DNA of 26,066 nt, taken from assembly GCA_032068765.1 (NCBI GenBank), contig DAMBHY010000022.1:1-26066 (forward strand), written 5' to 3'. The stretch is from DAMBHY01 sp032068765. GTDB taxonomy: Bacteria > Bacteroidota > Bacteroidia > Bacteroidales > Dysgonomonadaceae. A program made the translations under genes and the position numbers. The notes beneath the pieces were generated by a model that saw only the letters and a program-made list of their open reading frames with translations, did not search any database and had not been told where the DNA came from. Positions 1-8,557 of the stretch are shown one piece after another (positions within the stretch are counted from its first letter, which is position 1; the number at the start of each line of letters is the position of its first letter).

Positions 1-324
1 TCTCTTTCTTTCATAACGTTCTTTTTTTAGTGTAACGCTATTTTAGGACGAGACACCATATACAACAAAGAAGCTCCTCCGAGGGATGCAGCTTTTTTTT
101 GTGCAATATAGAATAGCTCTAACAAAAAATTCTTTGAATTACTCATCTTATTAAAGCACTGACAATACTTAGAATCACTGATAGTTGTTAAAATTACATC
201 AACTAAAGTAAGCACGAGAGAGAAGCTTTTAGGCCTGGCCTTACACGACTTAGTTCAAGATTGACACTACTAATAACGATTTTGGCACAACTTAAAAAGA
301 AAGTGTTGCAATGGTGAGAGCAGA
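1..324. other. Non-coding or decayed stretch, nothing recognised
   Basis: I see no supportable gene here. A minus-strand frame at 27-215 is open for 62 codons but resembles nothing I recognise. A weak imperfect hairpin (AAGCT at 71-75 with AGCTT at 90-94) is followed by eight T residues and could be a terminator for something upstream of the window. The stretch runs into the transposase remnant that follows, so it may be part of the same decayed element. Confidence 0.4.
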
Positions 325-590
325 TGACAGCCTTAGATGAGCATCTTTATTATCTACATTGCATGCTAAATGAGAGTTAAACAATGCCCTTAACGAACAC
401 AGTGGTAAACCATTAAAACTAGTCTGAGGAAAACAGATTAAAGTTTCCCGAGACAGTGAGAGCAATTTCTACCCTATGATCAGACCCAAGCGTAAGAATA
501 TTTCGATATATCTGCAAGCTCTTTCTCTCGGATAACGGACAGAATTACCGATGATATTGTTGCATGGTATAACAAACCTTTAATAACCAG
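325..590 (+). pseudogene. Decayed IS256-family (Mutator-type) transposase fragment
   Basis: Three pieces in different frames match the N-terminal half of IS256-family transposases. First, ALDEHLYYLH (about 335-365) resembles the usual 'EMDEHLGYEKH'. Second, NALNEHSGKPLK, a stop, then IKVSRDSESNFYPMIRPKRK (383-502) corresponds to the usual 'NARNGHSGKTLKTS...VPRDRxxxFxPxxxPKR'. Third, FDISASSFSRITDRI followed by AWYNKPL (about 512-584) corresponds to 'xISASTxSxITDRI...W..RPL'. Frames change between pieces and stops occur in frame, so the gene is dead. The catalytic DDE half is missing. No terminal inverted repeats were found. Family assignment rests on motif memory, not a search. Confidence 0.75.
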
Positions 591-687
591 TCTATATTTC
601 AAAAGATTTACTCAAAATATTTCTCAAATAAAATTTGCATTAATTCATTCTTTTGAGTCTATAATTTTTATTTTTATCACACCATCG

Positions 688-695
688 TATCTTTG
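688..695 (+). promoter_or_regulatory. Probable -7 promoter element of metG
   Basis: TATCTTTG matches the Bacteroidota -7 consensus TAnnTTTG and lies 79 bases before the metG start. No clear TTTG -33 box is present at the usual 19-21 base spacing; only a T-rich run lies there. Confidence 0.6.
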
Positions 696-774
696 CATAT
701 TCAAATAACAATCTGTAATTAATTGAAGAATAAAATCGATAGATAATATTTCTTCCGAAAATAAATTCACCACA

Positions 775-2820
775 ATGTTAGAAAAAAATTTCAAACGCAC
801 ACTCATTACTTCCGCACTTCCTTACGCTAACGGTCCAGTTCATATCGGACACTTGGCAGGAGTATATGTTCCCGCCGATATTTACGCAAGATATTTGCGT
901 CTAAAAGGAGAAGATGTTTTATTTATAGGAGGCTCTGACGAGCATGGTGTACCCATTACTATTCGTGCTCGAAAAGAAGGAGTAACTCCCCAGGATATTG
1001 TAGACAGATATCATACAATCATCAAAGATTCTTTCAAGGAATTCGGGATATCTTTTGATATTTATTCTCGTACTACTTCAGATATTCATAAGAAAACAGC
1101 ATCTGACTTTTTCCGTAAGCTGTATGAAAATGGGAAATTTATAGAACAGGAAAGTGAACAATATTATGATGAAGAAGCGCAACAATTTCTTGCCGACAGA
1201 TATATTACAGGAACTTGTCCTCACTGCGGCAACGAAAAAGCATACGGAGACCAATGCGAAGCGTGCGGAACTTCATTAAACGCCACAGATTTAAAAAATC
1301 CCAAATCAGCACTCAGCGGAAGCGTACCTGTAATGAAGAAAACAAAACATTGGTATCTCCCACTCGACCAGCATGAATCTTGGCTTCGCCAATGGATTTT
1401 GGAAGATCATACGGAATGGCGTAGCAATGTTTACGGACAATGTAAATCGTGGTTGGATTTGGGGTTACAGCCACGTGCCGTGAGTCGTGATTTGGACTGG
1501 GGAGTTCCCGTTCCTGTAGAAGGCGCTGATGGTAAAGTGCTTTATGTGTGGTTTGATGCACCTATCGGCTATATTTCCAACACCATCGAATTGCGACCGA
1601 ATGACTGGGAAAAATGGTGGAAAGATGAAGATACAAAATTGGTTCATTTCATAGGAAAAGATAACATCGTATTCCACTGCATAGTTTTTCCTGCAATGCT
1701 GAAAGCAGAAGGTTCGTATATTTTACCAGACAATGTTCCGTCAAATGAATTTCTCAATCTCGAAGGAAATAAAATATCTACTTCTCGAAATTGGGCGGTT
1801 TGGTTGCATGAATATTTACAAGAACTTCCCGGAAAACAAGATGTATTGCGCTATGTATTAACAGCAAATGCTCCTGAAAGCAAGGATAATGACTTCACTT
1901 GGAAAGATTTTCAGGCAAGAAACAATAATGAGCTGGTGGCAATTCTCGGTAATTTCATTAATCGTGCATTGGTATTGACTGGAAAATATTTCGACAATAA
2001 AGTTCCAGCTAAAGGAGAACTTTCCCAATATGATATTCAAACTCTAGAAGACTTGAAAGGAATAAAGAAAATTATCGAGTGGAACTTGGATAACTATCGT
2101 TTTCGCGAAGGATTGAAAGAAGCAATGAATTTGGCACGTATAGGAAACAAATATCTTGCTGATACAGAACCTTGGAAAACTGCTAAAACAGATATGGCAA
2201 GAACCGCTACGATTCTTAATCTTTCTTTACAAATTGCTGCTAATTTGGCTATTGTATTTGAACCGTTTCTTCCATTTTCTGCAAAAAAAATGCGTGAGTT
2301 TTTAAATATGTCAGACGCTCAATGGAATGATTTGGGTAATTTCAATATTTTGAAAGAAGGACACACTTTAGGAACTGCTTCTCTCCTCTTTGAAAAAATC
2401 GAAGACGAAGTTATCGAAAAGCAGATTCAAAAGCTGGAGGATGCCAAAATATCAAACGAACAATCAGAATACAAAGCAAAACCGATAAAAGAAAACATTG
2501 TTTTTAACACTTTTGAAAAGATTGATTTGCGTGTTGGGACAGTTATTGAATGCGAAAAAGTCCCGAAAGCAGATAAGTTATTAAGATTTTTACTTGATGA
2601 CGGTTTAAAAAAAAGAACTATATTATCAGGTATATCTAAATATTATCCTAAACCTGAAGAACTTGTAGGCAAACAAGTATGTTTTGTAGCAAATCTGGAA
2701 CCTCGCAAACTTCGTGGATATATGTCAGAAGGTATGATTTTGTCGGTTGAAAATGCTGACGGAAATCTATCTTTGGTTCAGCCGTCTATAATGGTAAAAC
2801 CAGGCAGTGAGATAAAATAA
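775..2820 (+). CDS. metG: Methionyl-tRNA synthetase
   Basis: Charges tRNA-Met with methionine in the cytoplasm. It is a 681-residue class I synthetase of the long, E. coli-like type. The HIGH signature is at residues 23-26. A zinc knuckle uses Cys148, Cys151, Cys161 and Cys164 (CPHC...GDQCEAC). The KMSKS loop appears as KISTS at residues 333-337, the form usual for this type. The C-terminal ~105 residues form an EMAPII-like tRNA-binding domain (IDLRVGTVIECEKVPKADKL), as in dimeric MetRS. Length and domain order are complete. It is preceded by a TATCTTTG promoter element and followed 80 bases later by an outer-membrane protein gene on the same strand. No T-box or other leader structure was seen. 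Confidence 0.98.
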   Translation: MLEKNFKRTLITSALPYANGPVHIGHLAGVYVPADIYARYLRLKGEDVLFIGGSDEHGVPITIRARKEGVTPQDIVDRYHTIIKDSFKEFGISFDIYSRTTSDIHKKTASDFFRKLYENGKFIEQESEQYYDEEAQQFLADRYITGTCPHCGNEKAYGDQCEACGTSLNATDLKNPKSALSGSVPVMKKTKHWYLPLDQHESWLRQWILEDHTEWRSNVYGQCKSWLDLGLQPRAVSRDLDWGVPVPVEGADGKVLYVWFDAPIGYISNTIELRPNDWEKWWKDEDTKLVHFIGKDNIVFHCIVFPAMLKAEGSYILPDNVPSNEFLNLEGNKISTSRNWAVWLHEYLQELPGKQDVLRYVLTANAPESKDNDFTWKDFQARNNNELVAILGNFINRALVLTGKYFDNKVPAKGELSQYDIQTLEDLKGIKKIIEWNLDNYRFREGLKEAMNLARIGNKYLADTEPWKTAKTDMARTATILNLSLQIAANLAIVFEPFLPFSAKKMREFLNMSDAQWNDLGNFNILKEGHTLGTASLLFEKIEDEVIEKQIQKLEDAKISNEQSEYKAKPIKENIVFNTFEKIDLRVGTVIECEKVPKADKLLRFLLDDGLKKRTILSGISKYYPKPEELVGKQVCFVANLEPRKLRGYMSEGMILSVENADGNLSLVQPSIMVKPGSEIK

Positions 2821-2900
2821 ATATTTAATATTTATTAACCATAAGTTATGCATCATAATTATGATATACTTATCTATTTATTGGATTCAAAACTATTATT

Positions 2901-3476
2901 ATGAAAAAATTTACATTATTCTTATTAAGTTTTTTTCTTATAAATATTGGGGTTTCAGCTCAACGCTTTCATTCCTATTCGTTTCATAATTGGAGACTTG
3001 AAAATAGCGACTTCAGAAAAAACGAAGTAAAATTGAATTTGCCTCTAACTGTTTTAGGACTTTATCCTGAAGTTTCTTATGAAAGACTATTGCAAGAAGA
3101 CTTAAGTGCGGGAATATCAGCTGGTTTCCTATTAAACAAAGATAGAAATGATTATCCTATGATATTTAGCATTATTCCAAATGTAAGATGGTTCTTTGGA
3201 GGTAGCGGAAAATCATTACAAAAATATGCCGCTGGATTTTTCATTGAAGCTAATGGTGCTGTTTTTGGAATAAAAGATGTAGTTTATGATGAGTATTATA
3301 ATTCCATACCAAGTGATTCAAACGAAGAAATCGGTTTAGGTCTTGGACTAGGAATTGGTTGGAAATATGTAAGCAGAAACAACTGGGTAGGCGAAATACT
3401 TTTAGGAGGAGGACGAAACTTAGTTTCCGAAAGTGGTTATCCCAGATTTGGTATATCCATTGGTAAACGATTTTGA
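2901..3476 (+). CDS. Small outer-membrane beta-barrel-like protein
   Basis: A 191-residue exported protein that I cannot assign to a named family. Residues 1-20 form a signal peptide ending at a VSA-Q cleavage site. The rest alternates polar and hydrophobic residues with many Gly and aromatic residues, for example PNVRWFF and a Gly-rich GLGLGLGIGWKY stretch. It ends in FGISIGKRF, and a C-terminal aromatic residue is typical of proteins inserted by the BAM complex. This fits a short 8-stranded barrel of the DUF3575 or OmpA-barrel sort (inference). It stands between metG and gap with its own downstream terminator. The barrel assignment is moderate and the specific function unknown. Confidence 0.75.
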   Translation: MKKFTLFLLSFFLINIGVSAQRFHSYSFHNWRLENSDFRKNEVKLNLPLTVLGLYPEVSYERLLQEDLSAGISAGFLLNKDRNDYPMIFSIIPNVRWFFGGSGKSLQKYAAGFFIEANGAVFGIKDVVYDEYYNSIPSDSNEEIGLGLGLGIGWKYVSRNNWVGEILLGGGRNLVSESGYPRFGISIGKRF

Positions 3477-3504
3477 TCTTCATGATATTTTAAAACCTTA
3501 GCAT

Positions 3505-3533
3505 AAAGCATTTCGTATAGAGATGCTTTTTTG
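3505..3533 (+). terminator. Rho-independent terminator after the barrel protein
   Basis: AAAGCAT (3505-3511) pairs with ATGCTTT (3523-3529) around an 11-base loop and runs into a T tract. It lies 29 bases after the stop codon. Confidence 0.75.
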
Positions 3534-3599
3534 TTATATAATGCAATTTAAGTTTAGAGTTTTTGACACTTAAAATTTCATGCCTACAAAAAGAAATGT

Positions 3600-3607
3600 T
3601 ACATTTG
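3600..3607 (+). promoter_or_regulatory. Probable -7 promoter element of gap
   Basis: TACATTTG matches TAnnTTTG, 54 bases before the gap start. It sits inside a small dyad, TTACA-TT-TGTAA. The nearest upstream TTTG (3562-3565) is 34 bases away, too far for the usual -33 box. Confidence 0.5.
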
Positions 3608-3661
3608 TAATGTTAAAAGTGCATTTATAGGAATTTTTAAATAATATAAATTTTTAAGAAA

Positions 3662-4666
3662 ATGATTAAAGTAGGTATTAACGGATTCGGACGTATTGGA
3701 CGCCTGGTTTTCCGTGCAGCTCAAACAAGAGATGACATTCAAATTGTGGGTATTAACGACCTTTTGGATGTTAATTATATTGCGTATATGCTTAAATATG
3801 ACACTGTTCATGGAAAGTTTAATGGTACTGTTGAAGTAAAAGATGGCCATTTAGTAGTAAACGGAAAAAATATCCGAGTATCAGCTGAAAAAAATCCGGC
3901 AGATCTTAAATGGGACGAAATTGAAGCAGAATACGTAGTAGAATCTACAGGTTTATTCTTAAGCAAAGACAAAGCTCAAGGACATATTGATGCTGGTGCA
4001 AAATATGTAGTAATGTCTGCTCCTTCTAAAGATGATACTCCAATGTTTGTATGTGGAGTTAACTTAGACAAATACGAAAAAGGAACTCAATTCGTATCAA
4101 ACGCTTCATGTACTACAAATTGTTTAGCCCCTATCACAAAAGTATTAAATGACAATTTTGGAGTTATTGAAGGTTTGATGACTACAGTACATGCTACTAC
4201 TGCAACTCAAAAAACAGTTGATGGTCCTTCTGCTAAAGACTGGAGAGGTGGACGCGCTGCTGCAGGCAATATCATACCTTCTTCTACTGGTGCTGCTAAA
4301 GCTGTTGGAAAAGTTATTCCTAAATTGAACGGTAAATTGACAGGTATGTCATTCCGTGTTCCGACATTAGACGTTTCAGTTGTAGACTTGACAGTTAGAT
4401 TGGAAAAAGAAACTTCTTACGAAGATATCTGCAAAGCTATGAAAGCAGCTTCAGAAGGTGAATTGAAAGGAGTTTTGGGATATACCAATGAAGATGTAGT
4501 TTCAAGTGACTTTATTGGTGATGCCCGCACATCTATTTTTGATGAAAAAGCAGGAATTCAGTTAAGTCCAACTTTCGTAAAAGTTGTTAGCTGGTACGAC
4601 AACGAGTGGGGTTATTCAAACAAAGTATTGGAATTGATCCGCCACATGAAACAAGTAAATGGTTAA
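3662..4666 (+). CDS. gap: Glyceraldehyde-3-phosphate dehydrogenase, NAD-type
   Basis: Catalyses oxidation and phosphorylation of glyceraldehyde-3-phosphate to 1,3-bisphosphoglycerate in glycolysis. The protein is 334 residues, the standard length. The N-terminal Rossmann motif is GINGFGRIGR (residues 5-14). Asp33 follows the second beta strand (IND), which favours NAD over NADP. The catalytic Cys150 lies in SNASCTTNC, and the general base His177 in TTVHATT. The C-terminal substrate-binding and WYDNEWGYS motifs are intact. It has its own promoter and a strong terminator just downstream, so it is probably a single-gene unit. Codon choice looks more regular than in neighbouring genes, as expected for high expression. 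Confidence 0.98.
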   Translation: MIKVGINGFGRIGRLVFRAAQTRDDIQIVGINDLLDVNYIAYMLKYDTVHGKFNGTVEVKDGHLVVNGKNIRVSAEKNPADLKWDEIEAEYVVESTGLFLSKDKAQGHIDAGAKYVVMSAPSKDDTPMFVCGVNLDKYEKGTQFVSNASCTTNCLAPITKVLNDNFGVIEGLMTTVHATTATQKTVDGPSAKDWRGGRAAAGNIIPSSTGAAKAVGKVIPKLNGKLTGMSFRVPTLDVSVVDLTVRLEKETSYEDICKAMKAASEGELKGVLGYTNEDVVSSDFIGDARTSIFDEKAGIQLSPTFVKVVSWYDNEWGYSNKVLELIRHMKQVNG

Positions 4667-4686
4667 AAATAATACAGTATTTATTG

Positions 4687-4714
4687 AAGCACTTCATTGT
4701 TGAAGTGCTTTTTT
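4687..4714 (+). terminator. Strong terminator of gap
   Basis: AAGCACTTCA (4687-4696), loop TTGT, TGAAGTGCTT (4701-4710), then a T run. This is a perfect 10-bp stem 20 bases after the gap stop. Confidence 0.92.
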
Positions 4715-4728
4715 ATTTTATGAAAAAA

Positions 4729-4754
4729 AAATACATCTCAAATGAGATGTATTT
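4729..4754 (-). terminator. Terminator of the ferredoxin gene, possibly bidirectional
   Basis: AAATACATCTCA (4729-4740) pairs perfectly with TGAGATGTATTT (4743-4754) over 12 bp with a two-base loop. On the minus strand it begins 25 bases after the ferredoxin stop and is followed by a T-rich tract (complement of 4722-4731). It lies back to back with the gap terminator. Confidence 0.85.
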
Positions 4755-4778
4755 CTTTTTTACTTTGTGTTACAAAGA

Positions 4779-4946
4779 TTAAGCTGGGTGAATAGCTTCT
4801 GTAGGACAGACTTCAGCACAAGTGCCACAATCTGTACATACATCTGGATCTATTGAATAGATATCACCTTCAGAAATTGCGCTAACAGGACACTCATCAA
4901 TACAAGTTCCGCATGCAATGCAATCTTCGCTAATTACGTAAGCCAT
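4779..4946 (-). CDS. Small 2[4Fe-4S] bacterial-type ferredoxin
   Basis: A 55-residue soluble electron carrier. It begins MAYVISEDCIACGTC. Two classic CxxCxxCxxxCP motifs are present: Cys9, Cys12, Cys15 and Cys19-Pro, then Cys37, Cys40, Cys43 and Cys47-Pro. Each binds one 4Fe-4S cluster with the fourth ligand swapped between motifs, as in clostridial ferredoxins. The length is normal for the family. The gene stands alone with its own -7 element and terminator. The partner enzyme cannot be told from context. In anaerobic Bacteroidales such ferredoxins serve pyruvate:ferredoxin oxidoreductase and Rnf-type complexes (family knowledge). Confidence 0.96.
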   Translation of the reverse strand: MAYVISEDCIACGTCIDECPVSAISEGDIYSIDPDVCTDCGTCAEVCPTEAIHPA

Positions 4947-5004
4947 AATAATAAGTTAGTTTTAAAAAATTAAACTATTAAATAATTGATAATATTTAAT
5001 GATA

Positions 5005-5012
5005 CAAATATA
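5005..5012 (-). promoter_or_regulatory. Probable -7 promoter element of the ferredoxin gene
   Basis: On the minus strand TATATTTG matches TAnnTTTG, 58 bases upstream of the ferredoxin start. No clear -33 TTTG. Confidence 0.5.
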
Positions 5013-5074
5013 CAATAGTTTTTTAGATTTAGAATTAAATAAGAAAGAAAATAATTTGGTACCACAAGGTCGAT

Positions 5075-6097
5075 TCATTTAAATAAAGATTTATAGGTTT
5101 TATTTTTCATAGCATAATATTGCATTATGATACTAAAATTAAATTTTGTAGGGATTTCTGTTACCTTTTTATTTAATAAGCATTCTTTTTTCCTACTTCT
5201 AAATTTTTTGACCATTAAGATGAAATCCTTGTGAGCTTTAAAGACATTAATCGCATTTTTAAACTTTCCACTCACAGCTAAATGTAGTGCAGCAGCTATA
5301 TCCAATAAATATCGCACAGGTAGAATCCATAATAGTTTAACAAATTCAACATTTTTATAAAGCATTAGCCAGTTATTGCGGAAATTAAGATAAGTTTTAT
5401 ATGGATTTTCAGTAGAAAGAGAGGCGCCGCCCAAATGATATACAACACTTTGAGGCACACACATTATTTTTCCACCTTTACTATTCAATCGCCAACAAAG
5501 ATCAATCTCTTCCATATGAGCGAAGAAATCTCTGTCCAATCCCCCCGCTTCCATATAAGCTTTTTTTCTTATACACAAGCAGGCCCCTGTTGCCCAAAAT
5601 ACAGGAATAATTGAATCGTATTGTCCATTATCCATTTCAACGGTATCCAAAATCCGCCCTCTGCAAAAGGGATAACCTAATACATCTATAAAACCTCCAG
5701 CAGCTCCTGCATACTCAAATTTTGACTTATCCCTCCAAGATAAAATTTTGGGCTGTACAGCTACAACTTCAGGGTTTTCATCTAAATAATTTATTAAAAT
5801 ACTTAACCAATCATGTGATACTTCAATGTCAGAATTCAGAAGTACAACATACTCTGCGTTTATCTGCTTAATAGCTTTATTATAACCTTCTGCAAATCCA
5901 TAATTTCTATCGAAAGTCAGAACCTTTACTTGCGGAAAATTTTCCCTTATATATTCTATTGAATCATCATTTGAAGCATTGTCTGCCACAACAATCTCGC
6001 AATTTTTTATATCAGAGTATTTTATCACAGAATGAAGATAAGTTTCAAGTAACTTGCGACCATTCCAGTTTAATATTACTACACTTACTTTTTTCAT
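5075..6097 (-). CDS. GT2-family glycosyltransferase
   Basis: Predicted to transfer a sugar from a nucleotide-sugar donor during cell-surface polysaccharide or LPS synthesis; donor and acceptor are unknown. I take the start at MKKVSVVILNWNG, giving 340 residues. A longer frame adds 15 residues but lies wholly inside the upstream gene. The GT-A fold features are clear: ILNWNG at the N-terminus, VVADNASNDDS (about 36-46), the DxD-equivalent NSD at residues 88-90, and EEIDLCWRL near residue 205. The C-terminal ~100 residues are basic and partly hydrophobic, suggesting peripheral membrane attachment. This layout resembles WbbL-like rhamnosyltransferases. The start overlaps the upstream acyltransferase stop by one base (TAATG), so the two are probably translationally coupled. 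Confidence 0.92.
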   Translation of the reverse strand: MKKVSVVILNWNGRKLLETYLHSVIKYSDIKNCEIVVADNASNDDSIEYIRENFPQVKVLTFDRNYGFAEGYNKAIKQINAEYVVLLNSDIEVSHDWLSILINYLDENPEVVAVQPKILSWRDKSKFEYAGAAGGFIDVLGYPFCRGRILDTVEMDNGQYDSIIPVFWATGACLCIRKKAYMEAGGLDRDFFAHMEEIDLCWRLNSKGGKIMCVPQSVVYHLGGASLSTENPYKTYLNFRNNWLMLYKNVEFVKLLWILPVRYLLDIAAALHLAVSGKFKNAINVFKAHKDFILMVKKFRSRKKECLLNKKVTEIPTKFNFSIIMQYYAMKNKTYKSLFK

Positions 6098-7002
6098 TAT
6101 CCAATATTTTCTCTTTTTTGAGACCAGCGATTGTGAGACCACAAATAATATGGAGGATTTTTTCTTATCTCCTCTTCTAACTTACTAAAATAAGTTTTGG
6201 TTATATAAAAGGGTGGCTCGTCTGTAGCATTACGAGTTATAATAGAAAATTCTCCTTTATAATGTCCTCTTTTTAACGGTTCTAGTGTTAAAAAGATAAC
6301 AGAGTAATTAAATTGGCGAGCGATGCGCTCCATACCTGTAATGGGTTGCACTTCTTGTCCCATAAAATAAATCCATTCATCATCAGTTTGACGTCTAGGT
6401 CTTTGGTCACTCAAAAATCCAATAACCATTGATTTCTCATCTTTTTTATTTTTTATAAGTGTGCGGTACACTTGATTCATTTCAATATTCTGGGTACCAA
6501 AACGTTCCCTTAACTTCAAAAAGAAATCATCGAAAGCATCACTATGTAATTTCTTATAAACTTGTGAAAACTGCACTTTATTATTTCCTTTATAAAAATT
6601 GATAGATGGAACATACTCCCAATTTCCATAATGACCCAGACTTAAAATGCAAGTTTGCCCATTTTGAGTGAGTTCATTTATTAATTCCGGATTTACAAAA
6701 TGCATCCGTTTTCGAACTTGTTTATCAGAAATATTTAGCAATTTGATGGTTTCAAAATAGTAATCGCACAAAAAATGGTAAAAATTTTTCTCTATTTTTA
6801 TAATTTCACATATATCTTTTTCATTAAAAGCATTTTCGAGATTTTTTCTTACCACTTTACGCCTATAACCAATTACATAATATACTAGCAGATACAAAAT
6901 GTCAGACAAAAAGTACAAAATTGAAAAAGGTAATAAAGAATGCAAATAGCTAAAAGCGTATAGAAAATAATAACCTAAACTTTTGTGCTTTGATTTTTTC
7001 AT
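6097..7002 (-). CDS. Lipid A acyltransferase of the HtrB/LpxL family
   Basis: Expected to add a secondary acyl chain to lipid A at the inner face of the cytoplasmic membrane. The protein is 301 residues, normal for the family. The N-terminus is hydrophobic (residues 9-45), giving one or two membrane segments. The catalytic H(x)4E motif is HYGNWE at residues 124-129. It is followed by SDQRPRR and GMERIARQF, corresponding to the second family motif. The start overlaps the mtaB stop by four bases (ATGA), and its stop overlaps the GT2 start by one base, so all three form one operon. Bacteroidales commonly carry one such penta-acyl-forming enzyme. The acyl chain and position are not inferable. Confidence 0.93.
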   Translation of the reverse strand: MKKSKHKSLGYYFLYAFSYLHSLLPFSILYFLSDILYLLVYYVIGYRRKVVRKNLENAFNEKDICEIIKIEKNFYHFLCDYYFETIKLLNISDKQVRKRMHFVNPELINELTQNGQTCILSLGHYGNWEYVPSINFYKGNNKVQFSQVYKKLHSDAFDDFFLKLRERFGTQNIEMNQVYRTLIKNKKDEKSMVIGFLSDQRPRRQTDDEWIYFMGQEVQPITGMERIARQFNYSVIFLTLEPLKRGHYKGEFSIITRNATDEPPFYITKTYFSKLEEEIRKNPPYYLWSHNRWSQKRENIG

Positions 7003-8312
7003 AATATACTTTCAACAGCCATTAAATCCGAATTATATTCTCCTATTTTTACAGATGTAACTGTATTAATTAAATTTCCATTGTATGGAGAAAATACTTT
7101 TATATAATTTTCTGTAAATCCGTACATATAATCACCACGTTTCGTATGTTCAAAAATAGCCTGATGAATATTACCTTTCTGACTATTATAAAACCTCAAA
7201 AGTTTTTCATCAGATATTTTCAATAACTCTTTACTTCTTTTTTGCTTATCTTTTGTGGAGACTTGTTCTCCTATTTTAAGAGCCTGAGTTCCCGGGCGTT
7301 CAGAATATGTGAAAACGTGAAGTTGTGAAATATCTAATTCATTGATGAGATCACGAGATTCGTTGAAATTCTGTTCCGTTTCACCTCTTAATCCCACAAT
7401 CACATCAACTCCAATAAAAGCGTGCGGCATTTGATTTTTAATGTAATCTATTTTATGCCTAAACAAATGAGTATCGTACTTGCGTTTCATGAGTTTTAAA
7501 ACACTATCACTGCCCGACTGTAAGGGTATATGTAAATGTGGTGCTATTCTTTTTGATTTAGCTATGAAGTCTATGATTTCGTCAGTAAGTAAATTTGGCT
7601 CTATAGATGATATTCTAAATCTTTCAATACCTTCTACTTCATCAAAAGCTTTGAGTAAATCCAAAAAATTATCACTAGTTGTCTTACCAAAATCGCCAAT
7701 ATTTACCCCAGTCAGAACAATTTCTTTGCCGCCTTCCAAAGCTACATTTTCAGCTTGATTAACCAAATCTTCAATACTCCCGTTTCGACTTCTTCCTCTT
7801 GCCATCGGGATGGTACAATAAGAACAAAAATAATCGCATCCATCTTGTACCTTCAAAAAATATCTTGTACGATCATCAGATGATACCGATGGAGTAAAAG
7901 TCTTAATATGGTTAGTGTTGGACGTTACTATTTCTCCAGTTTTTTTCTTTGACAAATCATCCAAATACTGAAGCACATCTAACTTTTGTTCAGAACCTAA
8001 AACAAGGTCAACACCTTCTATTGATGCAACATCTTCAGGCTTCAACTGAGCATAACATCCTGTCACAATTACAAAAGCATCAGGATTTTCTTGTATCAGT
8101 TTTCTGATTGCCTGACGCCCTTTTTTGTCAGCCAGCTCTGTAACAGAACAAGTATTAATAACGCAAATATCAGCTTTTTGTCCTCGTTGTGCCTTTTGAA
8201 TTCCTGCATCAGAGAGTTGTTTCCCTATTGCTGAAGTTTCTGCAAAATTTAGTTTACACCCTAAAGTTTGATATATGGCTCTTTTATTTTGAAATACTGA
8301 ATTATCAATCAC
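6999..8312 (-). CDS. mtaB: tRNA t6A37 methylthiotransferase MtaB
   Basis: A radical-SAM enzyme that converts t6A to ms2t6A at position 37 of tRNAs reading ANN codons. The protein is 437 residues. The N-terminal MTTase (UPF0004) domain carries three cluster-binding cysteines: Cys19 in TLGCKLN, Cys55 in NTCSVT and Cys86 in TGCYAQ. The radical-SAM CxxxCxxC motif is CDYFCSYC, with cysteines 159, 163 and 166. A TRAM domain occupies the last ~60 residues. The LGCKLN and NTCSVTE signatures favour MtaB over MiaB or RimO. It leads the operon with the acyltransferase and GT2. The stop is TGA, which supports the standard code in this genome. Confidence 0.94.
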   Translation of the reverse strand: MIDNSVFQNKRAIYQTLGCKLNFAETSAIGKQLSDAGIQKAQRGQKADICVINTCSVTELADKKGRQAIRKLIQENPDAFVIVTGCYAQLKPEDVASIEGVDLVLGSEQKLDVLQYLDDLSKKKTGEIVTSNTNHIKTFTPSVSSDDRTRYFLKVQDGCDYFCSYCTIPMARGRSRNGSIEDLVNQAENVALEGGKEIVLTGVNIGDFGKTTSDNFLDLLKAFDEVEGIERFRISSIEPNLLTDEIIDFIAKSKRIAPHLHIPLQSGSDSVLKLMKRKYDTHLFRHKIDYIKNQMPHAFIGVDVIVGLRGETEQNFNESRDLINELDISQLHVFTYSERPGTQALKIGEQVSTKDKQKRSKELLKISDEKLLRFYNSQKGNIHQAIFEHTKRGDYMYGFTENYIKVFSPYNGNLINTVTSVKIGEYNSDLMAVESIL

Positions 8313-8339
8313 TAGTTATCAAATTATTATTTTAGAATA

Positions 8340-8347
8340 CAAAAATA
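8340..8347 (-). promoter_or_regulatory. Probable -7 promoter element of the mtaB operon
   Basis: TATTTTTG on the minus strand, 27 bases upstream of the mtaB start, matches TAnnTTTG. No clear -33 box. Confidence 0.5.
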
Positions 8348-8503
8348 CAACTAATAGTTATAATTAGGCATAAAAGAATATCTTTGAGTTAATGATTCTT
8401 CTTATAAAGTTGAAAAATCAACCAGAGAGTTAATATTTGCTAATAAAACTGGATTGAAATTAAAAAAATATTTGAAATTATGTTCTATAACATGAATATG
8501 TAT

Positions 8504-8511
8504 TATCTTTG
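8504..8511 (+). promoter_or_regulatory. Probable -7 promoter element of the small lipoprotein gene
   Basis: TATCTTTG, 46 bases before the chosen start codon. Its position argues that the longer upstream frame beginning at 8480 is not translated, because that start lies upstream of the predicted transcription start. Confidence 0.65.
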
Positions 8512-8557
8512 CACAGTTTTTATAAAGAAGTTTATTTATCGTTTAAAATTATTGAAG

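Noticed and set aside
696..774. T-box or other leader regulation of metG
   Set aside because: The leader is short and AT-rich with no stable stem and no T-box motif.
5075..6142. Longer start for the GT2 gene
   Set aside because: The extra 15 residues lie inside the upstream gene and precede the conserved MKKVSVVILNWNG start. The one-base overlap at 6097 is typical coupling.
8480..8557. Longer start for the small lipoprotein
   Set aside because: It would put a charged and aromatic extension before a perfect signal peptide and begin upstream of the predicted transcription start.
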